Shown here one piece after another: positions 28,519 through 35,818 of a stretch of 64,000 bases of DNA. A model generated the notes under the pieces. The model had not been told where the DNA came from. It was given only the letters and a program-made list of their open reading frames with translations, and ran no database searches. A program made the translations under genes and the position numbers. Origin of the DNA: Vibrio fluvialis (GTDB lineage Bacteria > Pseudomonadota > Gammaproteobacteria > Enterobacterales > Vibrionaceae); contig NZ_UHIP01000002.1 in the NCBI RefSeq assembly GCF_900460245.1, forward strand, positions 372,001-436,000, written 5' to 3'. Positions within the stretch are counted from its first letter, which is position 1, and the number at the start of each line of letters is the position of its first letter.

Positions 28519-29103
28519 ATGGATTCCAGTCAATGGGGCCCGCTGGTGGCTTTCGCTTTTGTATCAACCTTTACCCCAGGCCCGAATAACATCATGCTCA
28601 TGACGTCCGGTGCCAACGTAGGCTTCTGGCGTACGATTCCCCATATGTTGGGCGTTACGTTTGGGTTTAGTGTCATGGTGCTGTTAGTGGGCGTTGGCCT
28701 GACGGGATTGTTTCAAGCCTACCCAGTGCTGCAGCAGATCCTGCACGTGGCATGTCTGGTTTATCTGGTCTATCTGGCGATCAAAATTGCTCGCAGCACG
28801 CCAGCAAATAAAAACCATCAATATAAGCCGATGTCGTTTCTTTCAGCAGCCATGTTTCAGTGGGTCAATCCCAAAGGTTGGTCAATGGCGTTAACGGCAG
28901 TCAGTGTTTATAACCAAAGTGCAAGTTGGGCTCAATTACTGTTGATTGCGTTGGTGTTCGCGGCAGTGAACATTCCGTCCGTCAGCGTGTGGACGGCTGC
29001 AGGAAAACAGCTCAGCCATTGGATGACACATCCGAAGTATGTGCGTTGGTTTAACGGCTCGATGGGCGGTTTGCTCCTGCTGTCCACCGTGCCGATGTTG
29101 TGA
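28519..29103 (+). CDS. LysE-family amino acid exporter
   Basis: 194 residues with about six transmembrane helices. It has the LysE/RhtB hallmark near the N-terminus (TPGPNNIMLM) and FQWVNPKGWSMALTAV in the middle. Proteins of this family export amino acids or their analogues across the inner membrane. The divergent Lrp-type regulator supports amino acid export; the substrate is not known. It converges with marR, seven bases apart. Confidence 0.9.
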   Translation: MDSSQWGPLVAFAFVSTFTPGPNNIMLMTSGANVGFWRTIPHMLGVTFGFSVMVLLVGVGLTGLFQAYPVLQQILHVACLVYLVYLAIKIARSTPANKNHQYKPMSFLSAAMFQWVNPKGWSMALTAVSVYNQSASWAQLLLIALVFAAVNIPSVSVWTAAGKQLSHWMTHPKYVRWFNGSMGGLLLLSTVPML

Positions 29104-29110
29104 GGTACGA

Positions 29111-29527
29111 TCAGAACTCTTTGTTCATTTGAGTCAGCATTTGCACCAGAGCCTGGTGCTGCTGTTCGGTAAAGTGGCGGGTCAAATCCTGCGTAAGCGC
29201 GATGTGCAGCGCATTGTGCTCGCGATAAACACTTTGCCCCTGCTCAGTTAGATCAACCACAATGGAACGTCGGTCGCCTTCCAACGACTGACGTTCAATC
29301 AACCCCGCCTGCACCAGTTTTTCAACCTGAACGGTCAGCGTGCCCGTCGTGATACTCAAGCGATTGGCCAGCTCTTTCATCCGCATCGCACCATGACTGC
29401 CCAACACCTCCAACGTGTGGATCTGCGCCAGTGAATAACCGGTTTCTTTGACCACTGACAGTTCCCAAGAGGACATTTTGTCGTAAAACTCGGTGATCAG
29501 ATTGTTGAGTTCAGTCAGATGTTGCAT
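29111..29527 (-). CDS. MarR-family regulator, possible zinc sensor linked to dmeF
   Basis: 138 residues with a winged helix (MRMKELANRLSITTGTLTVQ, about 48-67, and ERQSLEGDRRSIVVDLT wing). It follows dmeF by ten bases on the same strand. By my hand alignment the residues E22, H37, H104 and H108 fall where AdcR of Streptococcus has its zinc site 1 (E24, H42, H108, H112); the REHNALH run is the clearest part. That suggests a metal-responsive repressor of the exporter. The MarR assignment is firm; metal sensing is inference. Confidence 0.85.
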   Translation of the reverse strand: MQHLTELNNLITEFYDKMSSWELSVVKETGYSLAQIHTLEVLGSHGAMRMKELANRLSITTGTLTVQVEKLVQAGLIERQSLEGDRRSIVVDLTEQGQSVYREHNALHIALTQDLTRHFTEQQHQALVQMLTQMNKEF

Positions 29528-29537
29528 GTGTTTGCCT

Positions 29538-30509
29538 TTACTTGGTATTCACCTCTAGTGTGAGGTGGTGCAGTTTATCAAACTCGGTCAGTTGCTGTCT
29601 AAAGTACTCAGCATCTTTCTCAGCTTCAGCTTTAAGGCGAATCGTCGCTGCGTAATGACTGGAGCTCACTTTCCACATATGGATATCCATCACATCGGCA
29701 CCACTCTGCGCCAGCTTGGTCAGAATTTTTTGCTCATAATCACGGCCAATATGTGCATCCAGCAATATTGGCGCCGTCTGTTTCATCAAACCAATCGCCC
29801 ACTTGGTGATCACCAACGCCCCCACGATACCCATGATTGGATCCAACCATACCCAACCCAGATATTTGCCCACAATCAATGCTGCAATGGCCAGCAACGA
29901 CGTCAGTGCGTCAGCCAGAACATGCATATACGCTGCTGTGAGATTGTGATCATGATGATGCTCATGAGCATGGCCATGTTCATGTTCATGTTCATGTTCA
30001 TGTTCATGATGATGGTCGTGATGGTCGTGATGGTCGTGATGGTCGTGATGGTCGTGATGGTCGTGATGGTCGTGCAATAAAAACATACTGACAACATTCA
30101 CAATCAAACCAATCACAGCCACTAAAATCGCTTCATTAAACTGGATTGACAGCGGATTGAACAGACGATGCAGCGATTCGCCAAACATAAATAGCGCCAC
30201 TAATCCCAGGCCAATTGCGCTGGTGTAGCCCCCCAACACGCCCACCTTGCCAGTCCCAAACGTATACTGACGTGAGTCCTGATGTTTACGTGCGTAACGA
30301 AACGTGAACAGCGTGATACAGAATGCCGCGGCATGAGTGCCCATATGCCAGCCATCAGCCAGCAACGCCATAGATCCGTAAATAGAACCCGCACTGATCT
30401 CGACCGCCATGGTGATCAGCGTTAACAACAACACATACAGTGTGCGCTTTTCACCTTTTTCGTTCGCATAAGAAAAGGTATGAGATTGAGGACAACTTGG
30501 TGATTGCAT
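29538..30509 (-). CDS. dmeF: CDF-family divalent metal exporter, DmeF-like
   Basis: 323 residues starting MQSPSCPQSHTFSYANEKGE, with six transmembrane helices and the CDF pattern LADGWHMGTHA (helix II) and VLADALTSLLAIAALI (helix V) carrying the metal-site His and Asp residues. A cytoplasmic loop between helices IV and V is extremely His-rich, made of HDH units and HE pairs. The HTFSYANEKGEKRT opening is typical of DmeF Co/Ni exporters. The open frame runs upstream to 30800, but that part is non-coding in character and the ATG at 30507-30509 starts the conserved protein. Two palindromes sit just upstream. Substrate: Co, Ni or Zn. Confidence 0.9.
   Translation of the reverse strand: MQSPSCPQSHTFSYANEKGEKRTLYVLLLTLITMAVEISAGSIYGSMALLADGWHMGTHAAAFCITLFTFRYARKHQDSRQYTFGTGKVGVLGGYTSAIGLGLVALFMFGESLHRLFNPLSIQFNEAILVAVIGLIVNVVSMFLLHDHHDHHDHHDHHDHHDHHDHHHEHEHEHEHEHGHAHEHHHDHNLTAAYMHVLADALTSLLAIAALIVGKYLGWVWLDPIMGIVGALVITKWAIGLMKQTAPILLDAHIGRDYEQKILTKLAQSGADVMDIHMWKVSSSHYAATIRLKAEAEKDAEYFRQQLTEFDKLHHLTLEVNTK
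29975..30004. repeat. Five tandem hexamers in the His-rich loop of dmeF
   Basis: CATGTT repeated five times exactly; on the coding strand it encodes alternating Glu-His residues. Length changes would stay in frame. Confidence 0.9.
30011..30073. repeat. Seven tandem nonamers in the His-rich loop of dmeF
   Basis: GATGGTCGT repeated seven times exactly (63 bases); the coding strand encodes HDH repeats. It is a coding microsatellite whose expansion keeps the frame and alters the number of metal ligands. Confidence 0.95.
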
Positions 30510-30518
30510 AATAAATAC

Positions 30519-30563
30519 TTTGATTATCAAATTTTCTAAATAATAATTAGTTTGAATATCAAA
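30519..30563. promoter_or_regulatory. Twin palindromic operators upstream of dmeF
   Basis: TTTGATTATCAAA (30519-30531) and TTTGAATATCAAA (30551-30563) share the form TTTGA-N3-TCAAA and start 32 bases apart, three helical turns. The flanks also mirror each other (TAC before the first, GTA after the second). They lie 10 bases upstream of the dmeF start codon and are good candidates for the MarR protein encoded downstream of dmeF. Confidence 0.65.
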
Positions 30564-30642
30564 GTAAAACACATTTGTTCCATTATGCTTTTTCGCCTTA
30601 AATGTAGGTGAGGTTATAAAACAAACACATAAAGGATTACAT

Positions 30643-31488
30643 GTGCATCCAGCCCTGCTTACCGCCATCACTATGATCGCCTTTGCGGCCAATTCCATTC
30701 TTTGTCGGCTGGCGTTGCAAGAACACGCCATTGACGCCGGATCGTTCACGGCACTGAGATTAATCTCGGGTGGAATCACGTTGGTGGTCTTGCATGCCAT
30801 CGTCGTGCGCCGCGAACATCGTCGCTATTCGCTGCCGTTCGCCTTCAAAGCCGGGGCGGCTCTGTTTACCTATGCGCTCTGTTTCTCCATCGCTTATCTG
30901 ACCTTATCGGCCGGCACCGGCGCATTACTGCTTTTCGGTACCGTGCAACTGTCACTGCTCGCTGCGCACTGTTGGCAAGGCAATAAGATCCGAGCATTAG
31001 AATGGCTGGGGCTGGCGATTTCCATCGCCGGCTTTATCTATTTGATGCTGCCAAGTGCTGAACAACCCGATTGGATATCTGCACTGTTGATGGTCGTATC
31101 GGGACTCGCTTGGGCTGCGTTTACCCTGCTTGGGCGCAACAGCGGCAATCCGACCAACGCGATCGCCCAGGGATTCTGGGCGGCAAGTCTGCTGTGCATA
31201 CTCGTCTCTCCCTGGATGATTCATCAGGATTCCATCTCTGCACGCGGCGTAATTCTTGCGCTGTTGTCGGGCAGTCTGGCGTCCGCCGCGGGTTACATTC
31301 TCTGGTATCAGGTCATCAGCCGCTTAACCATTCTGCAAGCATCGGTCGCACAACTGTCGGTTCCCGCTATCGCGCTAGCTGGCGGCAGCCTACTGCTCAA
31401 TGAAACCCTCACTCTGCGTCTGATACTGGTGAGCCTGATGATTCTGGGTGGCATATTACTGGTGTTTGTTGCCCGTGAGCCGAAATAA
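30643..31488 (+). CDS. EamA-family (DMT) transporter
   Basis: 281 residues with about ten transmembrane helices in two EamA repeats (AANSILCRLALQEHAI and LLMVVSGLAWAAFTLLGRNSG). The C-terminus has the common SLLLNETLTLRLILVSLMIL block. Start is GTG at 30643 with AAAGGA upstream. Drug/metabolite exporters of this family act in the inner membrane; substrate unknown. It is divergent from dmeF and could share its control region. Confidence 0.88.
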   Translation: MHPALLTAITMIAFAANSILCRLALQEHAIDAGSFTALRLISGGITLVVLHAIVVRREHRRYSLPFAFKAGAALFTYALCFSIAYLTLSAGTGALLLFGTVQLSLLAAHCWQGNKIRALEWLGLAISIAGFIYLMLPSAEQPDWISALLMVVSGLAWAAFTLLGRNSGNPTNAIAQGFWAASLLCILVSPWMIHQDSISARGVILALLSGSLASAAGYILWYQVISRLTILQASVAQLSVPAIALAGGSLLLNETLTLRLILVSLMILGGILLVFVAREPK

Positions 31489-31566
31489 TCGATGTTGATT
31501 CCGGGCTGGCTTTTCTAAGGCAGCTCAGTACAATTCAGGCCGTCTATTCCACGCGATTGTTTTGTT

Positions 31567-33237
31567 ATGCCACACTCTGACCGCTGCTTTACACCTTTTA
31601 AGGCCGACGTTTCCGCTATTGCTTTGCCGGAACGTTTTACCTTTCCGTTTTGTTACGAGCCGCATGCTCTGTGTGTGATTGCTGCCGATGAACTGCAGCA
31701 GCATATCCGCACCCAGCAAGAGTGGTCACATCCGTTCGGTCTTGAAGACGATGAAGCGGGCGCTAGCGGCAAGATGTTCGGCGTACTGGTCGTCAAAAAC
31801 AGCGCTGGGCAGCTGGGTTATCTCTCTGCTTTTTCCGGCCAACTGGCCGAGCAAAACCATCTACCGGGCTTTGTGCCGCCGGTATTTGATCGCTTTGCCG
31901 ACGACGCTTTCTTTCGCACCGAAGCCAACCAGATTGCCGCCATCAATCAACAAGTGCGAGAGTTGAAGCAAAACACCCAGGCAGACACGCTGCGCAGCGC
32001 GATTTCTGCGCACCAACAGCAAGCAGAGTCGGAGATTGAAGCGCTGCGCCTGCACATGATCGAGACTCGCGCTGAGCGTAAGCAGTTACGCGCCGAAGCC
32101 AACGCAGATGATCAGCATGCACTGCTGGAGCGCTTGGCGAAAGAGAGTGTGACTGAGAAAAATCAGCTCAAACAGTTAAAACTTATGTGGGAGCAACGTA
32201 TTCGCGCCTTACAGGATGAGTTAGCGGCACAAAACGCCGAACTTCATGCGTTGCAGGAGCAGCGTAAACAGCTCTCGGCGGCGCTGCAGAGAAAGCTGTT
32301 TGCCCAATATCGTTTCTTAAACAAACGCGGTGATGTGCAGTCGCTGAATGACATTTTCTCACTCGCGGCCAATCCGATCCCACCCGCAGGCTCAGGGGAA
32401 TGCGCAGCACCCAAACTGCTGCAATACGCGTTTACGCATCAACTGACACCGATCGCGATGGCGGAATTCTGGTGGGGGCGTTCTCCCAAATCAGAAATTC
32501 GCCAGCACAAGAAATTCTATCCGGCCTGCCAAAATAAGTGTCATCCGATCCTTGGCCATATGCTGAGTGGTATGGTACTCGACGACAATCCGCTGCTGGA
32601 AAACCCGGCAGAAGGTAAAGAGATCGAGATTGTGTATCAGGATGAAGCGATTGTGGTGATCAACAAACCAGCCGAGTTTCTCTCCGTGCCCGGTGTGAAC
32701 GTTAAAGACTCTGCCTTGACGCGATTGGAACAGCAATTTCCCGATGCGGAAGGTCCGTTTGTGTTGCATCGTCTGGATATGTCGACTTCGGGGTTATTGG
32801 TCTTCGCTCTCACTCGTCGCGCAAATAAAAGCCTACAAAAGCAGTTTATTACTCGCGGTGTAGAGAAGCGCTATGTGGCGCTGCTGAGTGGTGAAATCCC
32901 TCTCGGCGAAGGCAGTATTACCCTGCGGCTGCGTCCAGACTTAGACGATCGTCCACGTCAGATGGTCTGTTTTGAGCACGGCAAAGCCGCCGAAACTGAC
33001 TGGCAGACGATCCGTACCGAACAAGGGCGTACGCGAGTTTATCTGCATCCTAAGACAGGGCGCACTCATCAGTTGCGAGTGCACTGCGCCCATGAGCAAG
33101 GTTTCAATACGCCGATTCTGGGTGATGATCTCTATGGTGAGAAAGCCGATCGCCTGCACCTGCATGCGGAAAGTCTCAGCTTTGATCACCCTTACACCAA
33201 GCAGCGCATGACTTTTCAGGTCGATCCGGCGTTTTAA
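31567..33237 (+). CDS. RluA-family pseudouridine synthase with long coiled-coil N-terminal extension
   Basis: 556 residues. The last about 210 form the RluA catalytic domain, with the HRLDMSTSGLL motif whose Asp404 is the expected catalytic residue, and the HPKTGRTHQLRVH motif near the end. The first about 340 residues are unusual: a globular segment, then a long charged coiled coil (about 110-240, rich in Glu, Gln, Lys and Leu), then FWWGRSPKSEIRQHKKFYPACQNKC-like sequence, with two Cys, before the catalytic part. Large RluA proteins of this layout occur in vibrios; the RNA target is not known to me. The synthase call is firm. Confidence 0.9.
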   Translation: MPHSDRCFTPFKADVSAIALPERFTFPFCYEPHALCVIAADELQQHIRTQQEWSHPFGLEDDEAGASGKMFGVLVVKNSAGQLGYLSAFSGQLAEQNHLPGFVPPVFDRFADDAFFRTEANQIAAINQQVRELKQNTQADTLRSAISAHQQQAESEIEALRLHMIETRAERKQLRAEANADDQHALLERLAKESVTEKNQLKQLKLMWEQRIRALQDELAAQNAELHALQEQRKQLSAALQRKLFAQYRFLNKRGDVQSLNDIFSLAANPIPPAGSGECAAPKLLQYAFTHQLTPIAMAEFWWGRSPKSEIRQHKKFYPACQNKCHPILGHMLSGMVLDDNPLLENPAEGKEIEIVYQDEAIVVINKPAEFLSVPGVNVKDSALTRLEQQFPDAEGPFVLHRLDMSTSGLLVFALTRRANKSLQKQFITRGVEKRYVALLSGEIPLGEGSITLRLRPDLDDRPRQMVCFEHGKAAETDWQTIRTEQGRTRVYLHPKTGRTHQLRVHCAHEQGFNTPILGDDLYGEKADRLHLHAESLSFDHPYTKQRMTFQVDPAF

Positions 33238-33370
33238 TTGCGCGCCATTCAAACACCGAGTCCCGACAACCACTGTGGCTGCCGGGACATTCCAACCACA
33301 ATACAAACCGATCTTTTTCCCCCGGGTTTCAGGGTGTTACACTCGCAGCCATCATTTCGCTACAACAAAG

Positions 33371-33389
33371 ACTAGACGACTGGTCTAAT
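33371..33389. promoter_or_regulatory. Operator copy 1, upstream of the TetR gene
   Basis: ACTAGACGACTGGTCTAAT, with half-sites TAGAC and GTCTA separated by five bases. It is identical over 19 bases to the copy at 34056-34074 and resembles NemR-type boxes. It lies 20 bases before the TetR start codon, so autoregulation is likely. Confidence 0.8.
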
Positions 33390-33408
33390 TATCACTATAT
33401 TTCATCCC

Positions 33409-34005
33409 ATGAACGCAAAAACTCAAGATACACGTCAACATATTCTGGAAGTCGGTTACCAATTGGTGGTGAACCGAGGCTTTACCAGTGTCGGCTTATC
33501 GGAACTGCTTAAAAGCGCCGATGTGCCCAAAGGCTCGTTTTATCATTATTTCAAGTCCAAAGAGCAATTTGGCGAGGCACTGATTGAAGCCTACTTTGCC
33601 CATTATCTCGACAAACTCGATGCTCTGTTCAACGGCAGTGACGGCTCCCACTATCAAAAATTGATGCGTTACTGGCATTACTGGACGGAGCAAAACAGTT
33701 GCAGTTGTTCAGCCGGAAAATGTCTGGTGGTCAAACTCGCTGGTGAAGTCTCCGACTTGTCAGAACCTATGCGCCTGGCACTGCTCAAAGGCACCAATAA
33801 AATCACTGCCCGGGTAGCCGATTGTATTGAGCAAGGGATCCAAAGTGGTGAACTGCACGTACAAAACAGCCAGCAAACATCAGAGTTGCTCTACAATCTG
33901 TGGATTGGGGCAAGCTTGCTGAACAAAATTCGCCAAGATGACATTAGCCTGCAACAGGCGTTACTGGCTACAGAGCAGCTGCTGAAAGGCAACAAGCTCA
34001 ACTGA
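33409..34005 (+). CDS. TetR-family repressor, NemR-like
   Basis: 198 residues. An N-terminal TetR helix-turn-helix (FTSVGLSELLKSADVPKGSFYHYF, about 25-48) is followed by a ligand domain with clustered cysteines (NSCSCSAGKC, Cys98, 100 and 105) where the NemR group has redox- or electrophile-reactive cysteines. The two identical operators, one before this gene and one before the downstream reductase, mark these as its regulon. Electrophile sensing is inference from the cysteines and the regulated enzymes. Confidence 0.88.
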   Translation: MNAKTQDTRQHILEVGYQLVVNRGFTSVGLSELLKSADVPKGSFYHYFKSKEQFGEALIEAYFAHYLDKLDALFNGSDGSHYQKLMRYWHYWTEQNSCSCSAGKCLVVKLAGEVSDLSEPMRLALLKGTNKITARVADCIEQGIQSGELHVQNSQQTSELLYNLWIGASLLNKIRQDDISLQQALLATEQLLKGNKLN

Positions 34006-34021
34006 TACACAACAATCAATG

Positions 34022-34046
34022 CCGCTATCTCGATAGCGGATTTTTT
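34022..34046 (+). terminator. Rho-independent terminator after the TetR gene
   Basis: Stem CCGCTATC (34022-34029) and GATAGCGG (34032-34039), followed by ATTTTTT. It separates the regulator from the reductase, which then has its own operator and promoter. Confidence 0.88.
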
Positions 34047-34055
34047 GCAACGAAC

Positions 34056-34074
34056 ACTAGACGACTGGTCTAAT
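34056..34074. promoter_or_regulatory. Operator copy 2, upstream of the reductase-GST pair
   Basis: Same 19 bases as the copy at 33371-33389. It sits between the TetR gene's terminator and the reductase start, 16 bases before the ATG at 34090. Confidence 0.8.
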
Positions 34075-34089
34075 CAAGAAGGATATCAC

Positions 34090-35124
34090 ATGACTGATTC
34101 AATGAATCGACGCATTGTTCTGGCATCTCGCCCAACAGGTGCACCCACTGAACAAAACTTCCGTCTGGAAACCGTTGAGAAACCGACACCGCAAGCAGGC
34201 GAAGTGCTACTGCGTACTATTTACCTGTCGCTCGATCCTTATATGCGCGGTCGCATGAGCGCCGCCGAATCTTACGCAGCGCCTGTCGCCATTGATGACG
34301 TCATGGTCGGTGGCACCGTGTGTCAGGTTGAAGAATCACACAACCCGGAGTTCGCGGTCGGCGAATGGGTGCTGTCATATACGACTGGCTGGCAGAGCTA
34401 CTCCGTTTCAAATGGCCAAGGTCTGCTGAAACTGGGGATGAACCCTAGCCATCCTTCCTACGCACTGGGCGTGCTGGGTATGCCTGGCTTTACCGCTTAC
34501 ATGGGTCTGTTGGATATTGGCGCGCCAAAAGCTGGGGAAACCATTGTGGTTGCTTCGGCAACGGGCCCGGTGGGAGCGACTGTGGGTCAAATTGGTAAAA
34601 TCAAGCAGTGCCGGGTGGTGGGTATTGCTGGCGGTGAAGAAAAATGTCGTCACGCCGTCGAAGTACTGGGTTTTGATGCCTGTATAGATCACAAAGCGGA
34701 CGATTTTGCCGAGCAACTCGCCAAAGCCTGTCCTAAAGGCATTGACGTTTACTACGAAAACGTCGGTGGCAAAGTGTTTGATGCGGTGATGCCGCTGCTT
34801 AACACCGGCGCACGTATTCCAGTGTGTGGCCTGATTTCTCAATACAACGCCACATCACTGCCAGACGGTCCGGATCGTTTGTCTCTGCTGGCAGGCCTCA
34901 TCCTGACGAAACGCATTCGTATGCAAGGCTTTATTATTTTTGACGATTACGGTCACCGCTATGGCGAATTCGCCAAAGACATGAACCAATGGGTTGCCGA
35001 AGGCAAAGTGCAGTACCGCGAACAAATTGAGCAAGGGCTGGAGAATGCACCTTCACAACTGATTGGTCTGCTGGAAGGGAAAAACTTCGGCAAACTGGTT
35101 ATCGCAGTGAACAAGCCGCTGTAA
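34090..35124 (+). CDS. NADP-dependent medium-chain oxidoreductase (CurA/enal reductase type)
   Basis: 344 residues starting MTDSMNRRIVLASRPTGAP, with AAGGA seven bases upstream; the frame is open from 34045 but that part covers the operator. Zinc-independent MDR features: LSLDPYMRGRMS near 50, the nucleotide-binding segment ATGPVGATVGQIGK, and YYENVGGKVFDAVMP. Relatives (E. coli CurA/YncB, leukotriene B4 dehydrogenase type) reduce the double bond of alpha,beta-unsaturated carbonyls with NADPH. The GST gene follows by ten bases, pointing to an electrophile detoxification unit. Confidence 0.9.
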   Translation: MTDSMNRRIVLASRPTGAPTEQNFRLETVEKPTPQAGEVLLRTIYLSLDPYMRGRMSAAESYAAPVAIDDVMVGGTVCQVEESHNPEFAVGEWVLSYTTGWQSYSVSNGQGLLKLGMNPSHPSYALGVLGMPGFTAYMGLLDIGAPKAGETIVVASATGPVGATVGQIGKIKQCRVVGIAGGEEKCRHAVEVLGFDACIDHKADDFAEQLAKACPKGIDVYYENVGGKVFDAVMPLLNTGARIPVCGLISQYNATSLPDGPDRLSLLAGLILTKRIRMQGFIIFDDYGHRYGEFAKDMNQWVAEGKVQYREQIEQGLENAPSQLIGLLEGKNFGKLVIAVNKPL

Positions 35125-35134
35125 ACAGGAGAGC

Positions 35135-35758
35135 ATGATGATCACATTGCACCATCTCAATCGCTCACGTTCCAAACGCATCATCTGGTTGCTGGAAGAA
35201 CTGGAAGTCGAGTATCAAATCGTTCCTTACCAACGAGATTCGGTGACTTTTCTGGCGCCACCGGAGTTGAAAGCGGTGCACCCTCTGGGGAAATCACCGG
35301 TGATTGAAATCGACGGACGCGTAATTGCCGAATCAGGCGCCATCACCGAATACCTGATTGAACGCTTTGCGCCACAACGTCTCGCTCCAGCGCGTGATAG
35401 CGCCGACTACATCGACTATCTGCAATGGTTACATTTTGCTGAAAGCTCGGGCATCCTGCCGCTGCTGCTAAAATTGTTCTTGGCCAAAGACGGGGCCAAA
35501 ACGCAGTTTTTGGAAGGTTATGCCAACAGTGAAGCCGCCAAAGTACTGGGTTATGTCAACGCACAGCTCGAAGGCAAAAACTACTTGGTCGCCGACAAAC
35601 TCAGTGGCGCAGACATCATGATGTCGTTCATCGCCGAGGGCGTGCAAACCAGTGGCATGCTGGATCATTTCCCGAACATCAAGGCGTATCTGTCTGGTCT
35701 GTCCGCACTACCTGCTTATCAGAAAGCGAACCGAATCGAAGCCGAACTCAGCGCCTGA
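35135..35758 (+). CDS. Glutathione S-transferase
   Basis: 207 residues with the thioredoxin-fold N-terminal domain (HHLNRSRSKRIIWLLEELEV, then LGKSPVIEIDGRVIAESGAI: the cis-Pro and the Glu-Ser that hold glutathione) and a helical C-terminal domain with KLSGADIMMSF, the usual N-capping Asp motif. It probably conjugates glutathione to electrophiles. Cotranscribed with the reductase upstream and controlled by the same operator. Confidence 0.93.
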   Translation: MMITLHHLNRSRSKRIIWLLEELEVEYQIVPYQRDSVTFLAPPELKAVHPLGKSPVIEIDGRVIAESGAITEYLIERFAPQRLAPARDSADYIDYLQWLHFAESSGILPLLLKLFLAKDGAKTQFLEGYANSEAAKVLGYVNAQLEGKNYLVADKLSGADIMMSFIAEGVQTSGMLDHFPNIKAYLSGLSALPAYQKANRIEAELSA

Positions 35759-35782
35759 TGCGATAGACTTTGCAGATAAAAC

Positions 35783-35806
35783 AAAGCCTGCCAATTGGCA
35801 GGCTTT
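35783..35806. terminator. Bidirectional terminator between the GST and SulP genes
   Basis: AAAGCCTGCC, loop AATT, GGCAGGCTTT: perfect 10-base stem with A and T flanks, between convergent genes. Confidence 0.88.
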
Positions 35807-35818
35807 CTATTTCTCGTA

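Noticed and set aside
29975-30073. Short tandem repeats as a CRISPR array
   Set aside because: Units of 6 and 9 bases with no spacers, inside a coding region.
29565-30080. Met/Val-rich open frame on the plus strand
   Set aside because: It is the complement of the His-rich repeat of dmeF; the repeats generate it by chance.
30510-30800. N-terminal extension of dmeF
   Set aside because: The extension overlaps the start of the divergent EamA gene and the AT-rich promoter; the conserved protein starts at 30509.
33260-33288. GTCCCG/CGGGAC hairpin after the RluA-type gene
   Set aside because: Only six pairs, interrupted interior and no T-run.
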